A stretch of DNA of 64,000 bases from Chlorokybus atmophyticus. Taxonomy: Eukaryota; Streptophyta; Chlorokybophyceae; Chlorokybales; Chlorokybaceae. The stretch is taken from contig RHPI01000818.1 of assembly GCA_009103225.1 (NCBI GenBank), positions 226,946 through 290,945 on the forward strand, in the 5' to 3' direction. The position numbers and the translations under genes were made by a program. Below, piece by piece: positions 54,479-64,000 of this stretch. The notes beneath the pieces are model-generated. The model did no database searches. It had not been told where the DNA came from and saw nothing but the letters and a program-made list of their open reading frames with translations. How positions within the stretch are numbered: the first letter of the stretch is position 1; each line of letters starts with the position of its first letter.

Positions 54479-55584
54479 GCGCGCACTAACACCAGGCGCC
54501 ACGCCCTAACATCACGCAGGGTCGCTCGCTCAGTCTCGCTTGGCAGCCCAAAGCCACTCACCCAGAGCCTCCTTCTCCTCAATCACCACGTCCACCTTGT
54601 CCTCCTCCCCCTCCTCGTTCTCCTCCTCCGCCGCCGCCCGACAAACAGACGCTGATCTTGGTTAGAGCAGACTGCAGCCTGGCGAGATTTTGCCCTCCGA
54701 AAATCGGTCCGGTTCGGTCGAAGATCCACGCTTCGAACCGGACCTATTTTGGAGGGGGACCGGGCTTGTCAACTGGATCGGTCCGTCACATTGATATCGA
54801 GGCTGTCTCCTCCGATAGATATCAGCGTTGATCCGCCACGTCGACCATTCCCGCCACGTGTGCTGAGGTCGATATCGACGCCATGGTAACTCTATACAGC
54901 CTTGCAGATATCAATCAATCACGTGACCGGCCCAGCGGCGGCGGCGGCGGCTGTGGTGGTGGTGGTAGTGGTGGTGTTGGCCTGGCTGCCGTTGTGGCGC
55001 TGACTGGACGCCGCCGGGTGTAGGCCCTAAGGGTTGGACACGGGAAGGGGCCGAGTGGAAAGCGAGCGAGTTTCTCTTCTTCAGCGTAGTGAGATAAGCG
55101 GATGGCTTGTTGCTGTTGGCGCTGCGTGCTAAGGCGTGGTGACGGACAAGGTGGGTGATGATGATGAGGTCAGGTAGAGGAGGAGGAGGAGGAGGGAGGA
55201 AGCGCTGCCTTTCTACAACTCCAGATGTAAGTGTGCAGTTGCAGATCATGGTCTTCATCTTTGTGAGATTATTTATCTTGTTGTGGTGTGCAATGCAGAC
55301 AATGTGATATTTTCCAGCAACGGGGGTTTTGCCAACCCCACACTAATGTAACGAAGACACGAAATTGGTTGAACATTGATGTATGCGTTGAGATGCGCAC
55401 ATTCGTACACACAAACTGTGCATGTGGGCAATATAAAAACGCACAAACGCACGCAAGCAGGCGCGCACGCACAGCCCTCATGGTGTGATTAGACAGGTGT
55501 AGAAGAAATAGTGTGCGAGTGTCAAGTCAGTTTCAGTTTGGGTGCCGGCCACAGCGGTCGTGTACATAAGGGCAACTGAAAACC
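54479..55584. promoter_or_regulatory. Divergent upstream region, SDR / RNF32
   Basis: Contains a 64-bp foldback (54693-54756), several GATATC and GATATCA palindromes (54790-54915), CACGTG (54856) and CACGTGAC (54920), and CGG and GTG trinucleotide runs (54937-54978). The first RNF32 exon may lie within it. No other gene is supported. Confidence 0.5.
54693..54756. repeat. 64-bp foldback palindrome
   Basis: CCCTCCGAAAATCGGTCC and onward is mirrored, after a loop at ATCCACG, by CTTCGAACCGGACC...TTTTGGAGGG, with few mismatches. It lies in the divergent promoter between the SDR and RNF32 genes. Confidence 0.85.
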
Positions 55585-57588
55585 ATGAGGACACATACGC
55601 GCATTCAAGCACGAGCACGCGCATGCGCACAAACACGCAGCGACAGCGTGCATGTGAGTGAGTCTTACATAAATTTCTCAACATGTCGGCAATGTGGATT
55701 TCAGGCTCAGCTGCTCCACGCAGCGGCTTTCCAGGATCACTTCGCGCGCTCGCTCAAGCTCAACGCCATCAACAACGTCAAGCACCAGACCAAGCAGAAG
55801 AAGAAGCAGGCCGCCGCCGTTGGGCCCGGTGACAAGGATGCGGACAGCACCGGAGATCGCACCTCCACCAACACGACAGACACTGACAACATCGACGATC
55901 AACAACACCGCCAGCGTCTAACACTTGGTAGTTACCCACATGTCTGTTATCTATCGCATCTAAACGATAAAGTGTCAACATGAAATCATATCGCAAACGG
56001 CACGCATGCTGCACTAGCAAACATCAATGGGCCCGAGTGTTATGCTGTGTGTATGTGTGCACGCCCGCGCGCGTACACGTGCGTGAGAGTGTTCAGGATG
56101 AGCCTACTCCTTCCTCCTCCTAGTTGTTCGTGCTAGCTGCCTTGCACGTGTCTACGCATACATGTGTCTACGGCTGCTCCATGTAGGTAGTTACACCCTT
56201 CTAACTGTAACTCTGGTTACCAGCTCAGCGGCTCGGGCTAGTTGCCGCTCCCCCTCCCCGCCAGTCTCTTCGCTCAGCCCGCGCAGCCGCCCGCCAGCGA
56301 GGCGACCGCGCCTGCCCCGTCTGCCGCGAGCCCTTCCTCCAAGCTGTTGACACACACAACCACAACTACAACCACAACCATAATGGGCGCCAGCTGCTTC
56401 TCAGCTGCTCCCACACCTTCCATCATGTGAGGAGAGGGGGGGAGGAGGTGTCGCTCACTATTTTGTATATGAGTGGTGAGTGAAGAGAACCTGTGCATGT
56501 GCAGGCGTGTTTGAGGAGTTGGGAGAGGCATGTTGGAGGGAGGGTTTGTCCCGTGTGCAGAGGGGAAGATTATGTTACCACGGTTATAAGCGACGGGGCC
56601 AACTATGCCCGCGCACATGCTGCTACCGTGTAAGTGGCTATGGTAAAAACTAAGTACCTGCTTAAGGAGCATATTGCTGTAATGGTTGTCGCTGTGCAGC
56701 ATGCAGGCCGCATGGAGGGGTTTTCTTGCGCGGGTTCGGTTTCAGCGTCTCTTAGCGAGCATCCCGCCAAAGAGCCCCTCTGCGCGGCGCGTCTTCTTTG
56801 CAAATAAGGTGTGTTGTGTTCTTATTGTTGTGTGCTACCGTAAGCGTTGGTTGGTTGTGTCACAAGTTGTCCTTGAAACTGCAGTTGGAGGGGTTGAACA
56901 ACGCTCTGCTGCACGACATCCAGAGCGAGCGCAGCGAATACGACGCGCTCGTAGCAGAGATGGACGCCGCTATCGCACACAGCCACTGCATATACAGGTG
57001 CAGAAGTGAACACTTGAGAAACAACATCAGGCTCACGTGCAATGTCAACCTTATCTGTGTGCTCACCACATACACACGCACGCACACACAGGCTTGCTAC
57101 TGGTCATGCTGACTCCCCACCTTGCTCGCCTGATGCCCTGCCACCTGTATCTCCGACACCGCCTTCACCTCAGAGGGTGCCTCAGGATACCATATGGACA
57201 GAGGCAGCCATCAAGGTGACAGACCACAAGACCACCTCACAACCACACGCTAGCATAATGCAACACACTGATTCATTTGCCTGTTCAGGCTGTTGAGCGC
57301 GGTGCAGAAGACTGTCCCATATGTCTGATACCTTTGGACACCCCAGCATCAGGCCACGTTTATGCCGCCAATACCGATGATAGCAACCTTCCCCAGCACC
57401 GATCCATTGCTTTGCTGACCTGCAGCCACGTTTTCCACTCGCAGTGCATTGCGAACTTCGAGGCATTCACTAAAAGAAACAAAGGAGACAGAAATGTTGT
57501 TGGCAGCCAGGGCAGTAACAGTAGTATCAGCAGTCATCTAGCGTGCCCTGTTTGCCGCGCAGCCTACCAGCGCAGCACCTTTGTATAG
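55585..57588 (+). CDS. RNF32: RNF32-type double RING-H2 protein with IQ motif
   Basis: Supported exons: 55705..55927, 56224..56426, 56505..56629, 56700..56808, 56885..56997, 57092..57215, 57289..57588. The start is uncertain; ATG 55585 fits, with either exon 55585..55653 or continuous reading into 55705 (421-438 residues). N to C: helix LLHAAAFQDHFARSLKLN, LTLAQRLGLVAAPPP, a first RING (CPVCREPF, SCSHTFHHACL, CPVCR), an IQ calmodulin-binding motif (MQAAWRGFLARVRFQ), an acidic helix, then a second RING-H2 (CPICLIPL, LLTCSHVFHSQC, CPVCRAAYQ). This exact two-RING-plus-IQ order is that of RNF32, a predicted ubiquitin ligase found in ciliated lineages. The first RING has a His/Asn-rich insertion (residues NHNYNHNHNG). 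Confidence 0.88.
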
Positions 57589-58408
57589 ACATCTGCTGCA
57601 ACGATTACCTGGCGCTATTCGGATCTAGCTGTTTGTCCTTCCAGATGCAGTAACATATCGTTTGCCCAACGGTGACGGTGCCGTGCTCAGATCGGTACGA
57701 ACTGCAGGCTTGGTACAAGTTGATGACATGAGAACCTCAGCAACGCAGCAGTACTGCCAATAGTGGCTACAAGGCCTCAAGGTCCTGCTCTGCGGCAGTC
57801 GTGCTAAGATGCGCAGCAAGGCTGTGAGTGTTGAGTGCACTATGTGAGCAGAACCCCACCACTAACTCAGGTACTAACTCAGGTACTTCTTCCCTCACAC
57901 AGCCACTCGTGCTTGAATGAACAGGTCCGAAATGGTTCGTGCACAGATGTGTGCATGAATCATTGACCCGTGGCCAGGGTACTAGCCATGGGTCAATGAC
58001 TAGTTCCACAACAACTATTGCGACAAATCATCATCAGAGCCCTTGGCAACCTTCATATCTTGGACGTCAGCATCGCTGTCATCGTAGTCATCATAGTCAG
58101 AGTTAGAGTCGTTCTGGTAGTTGTCCTCATCGCAGTCAGAGTGGCTGTCATGGTTGCACACCCTGCAACTGCACTGTACTGCCAAACAGTGGCCAAAACC
58201 TACAGATGGGCTTGCACTGCAGAGCACAATTTAGATGCTAATGCTGTAGCAAACCACACGTACGCTGATGGGCGACACTGTGCAAATCCATAGCGGTGCG
58301 GTGGCAAGCAAGTATTCAACGAGGCACACAGCCAGCTTTCTTAGGTACCCAAAAGCACAACACACAGGCACGCACGCATGCTTGTGCTAATGTACACAAG
58401 TATACACA
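57589..58408. other. Intergenic, with one hairpin
   Basis: No gene seen. 57960-57999 is a hairpin (TCATTGACCCGTGGC and its near-perfect reverse complement). A GTCATC-rich simple repeat lies at 58076-58150. Confidence 0.5.
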
Positions 58409-58699
58409 TCACAAACAACCCTTCGGGGTGAAAGCGCACGCCTTGACCACCGCCCTCACGCCGTCAGGAATCGCAAAGTGAGGCAACTGATGTTTAGCTG
58501 TAATTGAATAGCGCTTACCAGGCAATGCGCCACCACCTTGCGCAATGCTTGCCGCTACTGCTTTTGCGCTGGCACTGCCGTTGCTGCAGGGGAGGTCTGC
58601 CCTAGGCTTGGGAGTGCCCCTGACAGGCACACCCTGACCCCAACCCTCCCTCCTCGGAGCAGATTGCAGCACTGCTGCGTTGCAGCAGGCCAAGGCCAA
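58409..58699 (-). pseudogene. Orphan terminal exon, product unknown
   Basis: A minus-strand open frame with coding-like codons reads NAAVLQSAPRREGWGQ, PRADLPCSNGSASAK, then HFAIPDGVRAVVKACAF and a TGA. There is an acceptor-like AG upstream but no ATG, and 400 bp further upstream the repeats of the retrotransposon begin. It could be the 3' part of a gene cut off by the insertion. Family not recognised. Confidence 0.35.
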
Positions 58700-58934
58700 C
58701 GCCTGCTTGTCACGCCCACAGGGCAAGCAAAAGTCATTCTCTGTCCCTTACTTGTGTGGTAAGTAAGATGAGACCAAGTGGGGACCCACACTACGCAAGC
58801 GTGTGTAGTGCTTGTGGGTGTGCTCTCATGTAGGTCTGCTCTAGAGCCTGTGCGGCCTTGAGCATGATGAACTACACAAGGCATGATTGCAAGCACAGGG
58901 CTGATCATAGCCGATGAGACATCATGTGATGTAC

Positions 58935-59125
58935 AGAGACATGTGTGTGCATATGTCCGCATGTGTATGCATGTGTTTGCATATGTGTGCACATGTACGC
59001 ATATGAGTGCATATGCGTGCATGAGAGGTATGTACTAGATGTATGCATGTATATGCATGCATGCGCATATGTGTGCATATGCGCGCATATGTATGCATAA
59101 GGATGCATATGTATGCATGAGTATG
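58935..59125. repeat. Tandem TGCATATG-type repeat
   Basis: Units such as GCATATGTGTGCATATGC repeat imperfectly ~15 times, many self-complementary. It directly precedes the LTR-like sequence. Confidence 0.85.
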
Positions 59126-59352
59126 ATGTCCTAGGCTGATGTGACCAGCCAAGGACGTTCACAACGTCCAAGGATGATGTGTGTGATGTCCTAGGCTGAT
59201 GTGACCAGCCTAGGGACGTTTACAATGTCCGAGGCTGATGTGGATCAGCCCTAGACATGAGTTGTGGTCAACGCAGCCATGACAAGGCATGTAGCCTTGG
59301 ACTTGAATGGATGTTCTAGGTCGGAGAGCAGCAAAGAGAGGGTATATGAACG

Positions 59353-60031
59353 GCCTCAACATGTGTTGAGGCAGCTCAGCATGTGCATACTCGACTCTTG
59401 TGTGTGGGGTGCCTAGTTTAGTTGTTCAAGGGGCTCTCCCTCTCATCCCATGTGGGGTGTGATGTCCGTGGCAGCTTTGCACATGTGTGTGAGGTGTGCT
59501 TGAGTGTGTGAGTGTGTGGGAGCTGAGTAGAGAGGTTGGTGTCATCCTCTCCTTCCTTGGTGCGGTGCTGTGACTTCCTCTGCAAGGTACTGCACCAGTG
59601 ACGCTGGTAGGGCTTCCAGTAGTAAGTCCTTGTGCTTGTGCATAAGTTTGCCAAGCCGCCCAGCAAGTAAGTGAGTGGTATCGTTACATNGCCTCAACAT
59701 GTGTTGAGGCAGCTCAGCATGTGCATACAATCATCAACTCTTGTGTGTGGGGTGCCTAGTTTAGTTGTTCAAGGGGCTCTCCCTCTCATCCCATGTCGGG
59801 TGTGATGTCCGTGGCAGCATTACGCATGTGTGTGAGGTGTGCTTGAGTGTGTGAGTGTGTGGGAGCTGAGTAGAGAGGTTGGTGTCATCCTCTCCTTCCT
59901 TGGTGCGGTGCTGTGACTTCCTCTGCAAGGTACTGCACCAGTGACGCTGGTAGGGCTTCCAGTAGTAAGTCCTTGTGCTTGTGCATAAGTTTGCCAAGCC
60001 GCCCAGCAAGTAAGTGAGTGGTATCGTTACA
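59353..60031. repeat. Duplicated R-U5 segment around a single N
   Basis: Two copies of ~338 bp begin with the palindrome GCCTCAACATGTGTTGAGGC and end GGTATCGTTACAT. They differ by a few substitutions and a 5-base insertion, and are separated by one N (59690), so either a nested LTR or an assembly join. Confidence 0.9.
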
Positions 60032-60388
60032 TTGGACTCGGAGCTTGCATTCCAAGCCTTGCATGCTTGCCCATCAGCTCATGCACTTGCTGCACCGTGC
60101 GTGCGTTGCATTCTTTGCTTGCACGCACTACATGGCAGGGTTTTGAGCTGATTGTGCATGCTAGTTGGTGCGTCCAGCTGCGTGCACACTTGCATGCACG
60201 ATGTGGGTCGTTCTACACGCTGATTTGAGCATTAGTTGTGTGTTCTTGCTGCACATACACAGCATTACACACGCATTGGCTTGTTGCTGCACCAGCTGCA
60301 CGTGTGCGCGTGTGTGCGCGCGTGTGCGCGTGAGTGCATCTGTTACAGGGACCTCACCTTGTGGTGTTGGCCCTAACCTTTGTGGCAA

Positions 60389-60496
60389 TGGCTGAGCAAG
60401 AGCATACAGCAAGAGAGGAGGTATCTTGGGGCAATGATGTTGCTAAGACCACCCGACAGCTTACACTTTGGGTGCCACGTTGTGTGAGCAGGTAAC
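60389..60496 (+). pseudogene. Truncated gag remnant
   Basis: ATG at 60389 opens a frame (MAEQEHTAREEVSWGNDV) that stops after 35 residues (TAA at 60494-60496). No zinc-knuckle CCHC motif is seen between the LTR and the protease, so most of gag seems to be lost. Confidence 0.4.
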
Positions 60497-63400
60497 AGAG
60501 TTACAGCAACAATACGAGGCCAACATAGCTCAATGGCAACGGTCAAGTGACATCGTTGACTGTGCAATCCTAAGTAAGGGACATGTTGGTGCATCTGTTG
60601 ATGCAAGTGTACATAACCACCGAGAGCGTAAGCGTAGCCGTGAAGCACAGCTCTGTGAAGCTGAAGCTGATGCTGCTCGGAGCCATGCTCTCATGTATAA
60701 GGGACATGAAGAGAGCAAGCCATGTATACAACAGGGATTGCCAATGGCTAGCTGCTCTGTGGACGTTGATACGCAATGTGCTTTCAGTGATTTGATGTCA
60801 CGCCTTCCCCAACCATGCAATGTCGCTGTGTGGGACAACGAGTTGGGTGTACAGGTAGATAATCAATTCATGCAGCACGACTGTGCGGGCAAGTGTGTCT
60901 TGCTCAATGCACCTGTTGACGAGTTGTCAAACATGCTCAAGCACTATGTGGATTGCAAGAGCAAGAGTGCGCACAACACAAGTGCATGCGTGGTTGTACC
61001 CAAGCGTCCTGGGTTGTGGACCCGCTTTGTTAAGGGCATGCAGGTCCTGGGAGAGGTCAAGCTAGGTAAGGGGCAGATGCGTGTGTTGTATGACCCCCTT
61101 GCCATCCATGAGGTAAGTACTCTGGACTTGACTTGGTTGTTCAAGGCTTCTGTTGCGCATGTGCCGTGGATCTTGATGATAGACACGGGCACACCTGAGA
61201 ACTTCGTGAGTGAATCTCTTGTGCGACGCTTAGGCATTCGTGTCAACAAGTGTGATGACACGGTTGTTGCCTTGAACAAGCTTGAGATCCCCGTGCGGGG
61301 AGTTGTACGCTTGTCTGTGCGTGTGCAAGGCTATCATGCTCAGCTCAAGTTCTTGGTCATCCCAGTAGAGGTGCCAGGCGTGGATGTCATTGTTGGCAGC
61401 CACTGGGAGCAAGCATGTGGCTTGCGCACAGACGCGGACACAAAACTTTGCAGTGTACGCAAAGGTCGAGGTCGTGTGACCTTGCATGCAGATGGGCACA
61501 ATGTTGCGCCCACTGTTAGCTCTGTTTATGATGCATCAAGTACGGATGTCTTTTGTTTTTTGTTGAGTGCCATGCAGGTGAAGAGGGCTGTTCGCCATGG
61601 AGCTCAACCTCTTCTAGTGCTTGTCTGGCCAGTCGGCAACGACGACACTTCTACCTCAGTTGGTGAGACCGGTGGCAAGCCACCAGACACGGCCCTTGAA
61701 GGTCTGTCGTCTAAATTTTCTGATGTGTTGCAAGCTGCATTGCCTGCATTGCCACCTGAGAGGGACGTCTGGCATTCAATCCCTCCAGAGTCTGATGCGC
61801 AGCCTCCGTTCAGACCTGTGTATAGGCTGAGTCCAGCTGAGTATGCGGACATGGAGGGGCAGATCAAGGCCTTGCTTAGGAAGGGATTGATTGAGCCAAG
61901 TAGCTCTCCTTTCGGAGCACCCATTCTTTTCGTACCTAAGAAGGACGGCAGGCTACGCATGTGCGTAGACTATAGGGCCTTGAACAAGCTGACCATCAAG
62001 AACAGGTATCCGCTGCCAAGGATAGATGATTTGCTTGATCAACTGAGTGGTGCCTCAGTGTTCAGCTCCTTGGATCTCATCAGTGGGTACCGTCAGATCC
62101 GGATCACACCGGAAGATGTGCCAAAGACAGCGTTCAGAACGCCTGTGGGACACTTTCAATACAAAGTGCTGCCTTTTGGTCTGACAAATGCGCCAGCCAC
62201 CTTTCAAGCTATGATGAACCGTGTGTTTCACAAGCTGATCGGGAAGACAGTGCTTGTATATCTTGATGATATATTTGTGTTCAGCAAGGATGCTAACATG
62301 CACGTGACGCAAGTGCGCGAGGTGTTGGAAACGCTGCGTGCGCACCGACTCTATGCTTACATGCCCAAGTGCGAGTTTGGCAAGAAGAAACTAGAGTTCC
62401 TCGGGCACATTGTGAGCAAGGAGGGCGTGCGCCCTGACCCAAGGAAGGTTGCCAAGGTCAAGGATTGGCCTAGTCCCAAGAATGTGCACAAGCTGCGCGC
62501 ATCTTTAGGCTTGAGCAACTATTTCCGCAAGTACATTCTGGGTTACTCATCGCGTGTTGCCCCTCTCACTAATCAGTTGCGTGACAAGGTCGTGTGGAGG
62601 TGGTCACAGAGGCAGCAAGAAGCCTTTACGTCCATCAAAGAGGCTTAAGTGACAGCGCCTGTGTTGCAGCTGCCGGACTTCACCAAGCCCTTTGAGGTAA
62701 ACTGTGATGCCTATGTTGAAGGCACTGGTGCTGTGTTGCTCCAGAGTGGGCACCCTCTTGCTTATGCTAGCAAGGAGTTCTCTCCTGCTGAGAGGAACCA
62801 TACAACAACCGAGCAAGAGTTGTTGGGGGTAGTCCATGCGCTACAAGAGTGGCGTTGCTATCTAGAGGGGGTGGAAGGCGGGTTTAGTGTGTTTACGGAC
62901 CACAACCCCCTTGTTTTCTTTCAGACCCAACCAACCTTGTCGAGAAGACAAGCGAGGTGGGCTGAGTACTTGTGTAGATTCAACTTTACCTGGGTTTACA
63001 GACTAGGGAGAGTGAATGTGGCAGACCCTTTCAGCTGTTCGCCATTGCTGTTGGCAGTGACAACAAGTGCACGTGCACGAAGCCAAGGGTGGGCACAAGC
63101 AAGTGTTGCTAGTGCCAGTACTTTCGAGTTGCCATCTGTGCATGAGCAAGTTGTCAATGAGACACCAGTGGCAACAGAGACCAGCGAGATGCCAACTGAG
63201 CTCGAGAGAGCAGACAGTGAAGCACCGTTGGTAGTGCACGAGCCAAGTGGGGAGGACCCAATGGCCGTTGATGTGGAAGACATCATACAGCGTTTGCCTA
63301 GTGCTTATGCACTTGACACACCTGGTTTGTTGAGTTGCTGAAGCAGGCAGACGACAAGATCACTTGTCACAAGGGCCTCTGGTACCGTAAGGGCAAGTTG

Positions 63401-64000
63401 ATAGTGCCAAATGCACTCGGCTTGAGGCAAGAGTGTCTGTTTGAGGCACACAATTCCGTGTACAGTGGGCACATGGGAATGGCAAAGACCATCAAGCAGC
63501 TGCAGAGACAGTATTGGTGGCCGAGCTTGGGTGCTGATGCATCTAAATATGTCGCGTGTTGTGACACTTGTAAAAGAAACAAGGCCTCGCACAGGAAGCC
63601 AGCAGGGTTGCTGAAGCCCTTGGCTATTTCCAACCATCAATGGGAGAGTGTGAGCATGGATCTGATCACAGATCTACCTGTGACAAAGAAGGGACACAGT
63701 GCTGTCATTGTCTTTGTTGATCGCTTGACCAAGATGGTCAGATTTGAGCCCTGTCGCACAGACATTGATGCGCAAGAGTTTGCGTTTGTCTTTGTGAACT
63801 CGGTGTTCAGATCACACGGTGTACCCAAAGAGTTGGTGTCTGACCGTGACCCCACGTTTGTGAGCCAGTTCTGGCAGGCTGTGTGCCGGTACTTGGGGAC
63901 TAAGCAGAGCTTGAGCACTGCTTACCATCCACAGAGTGACGGACAGACGGAGCGCGTCAATCAGGTGTTGGAAGATGTGCTACGCCACTACACGTCACCC
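60468..64000 (+). pseudogene. Ty3/gypsy pol, broken by a stop and a frameshift
   Basis: The frame 60468-62648 holds an aspartic protease (MIDTGTPENFVS, about 61177-61212), then the reverse transcriptase: PPFRPVYRLSP, FVPKKDGRLRMCVDYRALN, LPFGLTNAPATFQ and the catalytic YLDD (about 62260). A TAA at 62646-62648 interrupts the connection just before the RNase H region, which continues in the same frame (FTDHNPLVFF, WAEYLCRFNF) to 63341. Near 63320 the frame shifts, and the integrase continues in another frame: a zinc HHCC finger (HNSVYSGH to CCDTC), then catalytic Asp residues in SMDLITDLP and SDRDPTFVSQFW and the Glu region QTERVNQ. The C-terminal end is beyond the window. This copy is unlikely to be autonomous. 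Confidence 0.92.

Larger units (their letters stand above)
59124..64000 (+). mobile_element. Ty3/gypsy LTR retrotransposon, decayed, truncated by window end
   Basis: Proposed 5' LTR 59124-60031: starts TGATGTCC (a 60-bp tandem duplication, copies at 59124 and 59184), has a TATATGAA box at 59343, and ends ...TTACA. A primer-binding-like TTGGACTCGGAGC follows at 60032-60044, resembling the plant initiator-Met site. Coding order protease, reverse transcriptase, RNase H, integrase is that of Ty3/gypsy. The R-U5 part occurs twice (59353-59688 and 59691-60031, ~97% identical) around a single unknown base at 59690. The 3' LTR lies outside the window, so LTR limits and age cannot be measured. Confidence 0.85.

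Noticed and set aside
58441-58530. 21-nt intron (GTAAGC...TTACAG) in the orphan exon
   Set aside because: Too short for a spliceosomal intron and a multiple of three; the sequence reads through in frame.
59418-60009. Two near-identical 82-residue minus-strand frames
   Set aside because: They duplicate because the R-U5 segment is duplicated; they lie inside LTR sequence and look non-coding.

Overview
This is nuclear DNA of a photosynthetic eukaryote: every recognisable gene is split by short spliceosomal introns, several products carry chloroplast transit peptides, and there is a Ty3/gypsy LTR retrotransposon. A complete auxin response factor (B3, Auxin_resp and PB1 domains), a gene type known only from streptophytes, together with a cilium-specific dynein-2 intermediate chain and an RNF32-type protein, points to a flagellate-forming streptophyte alga (a Chlorokybus-like lineage would fit; this is inference). 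Exons below were assembled by hand from protein similarity, reading phase and splice sites; no transcript data were available.

Layout. 0.6-9 kb: Ycf33/DUF751 plastid protein (-), ATG8-interacting-protein-like membrane protein (+), a possible tiny gene (+), mitochondrial ATP synthase 6 kDa subunit (-), an unknown small protein (+). 9.5-15.5 kb: PLAC8-family protein (-, crossing an assembly gap) diverging from a thylakoid FtsH2/VAR2-type protease (+). 15.5-18.1 kb: no gene seen; includes an AT-rich island. 18.1-24.8 kb: aromatic amino acid decarboxylase-family enzyme (-) diverging from a plastid ABCF5-type ATPase (+) across only 241 bp. 24.8-37.7 kb: poorly resolved; weak exon candidates, many CA/GCAC tracts and a previously hidden array of diverged tandem modules (28.7-35.1 kb). 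37.8-43.7 kb: ARF (-) diverging from an unknown plastid membrane protein (+). 44.3-57.6 kb: ESCRT-II VPS22/SNF8 (-), dynein-2 chain DYNC2I2/WDR34 (+), an organelle-targeted SDR (-), RNF32 (+). 58.4 kb to the end: an orphan exon, then a decayed Ty3/gypsy element running off the window.

Most notable: the decarboxylase-family enzyme has phenylalanine at both residues that normally hold the catalytic His and Tyr, which predicts altered chemistry (possibly an aldehyde synthase). The fourteen best-supported genes alternate strand without exception. Three separate introns are GC-AG. At least eight palindromic foldback sequences are scattered between and inside genes, two of which belong to one MITE-like family.

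Themes: plastid and photosynthesis maintenance (Ycf33-like, FtsH2, ABCF5, unknown plastid protein), endosome/autophagy (VPS22, ATI-like), cilium (WDR34, RNF32) and auxin-type transcription (ARF).
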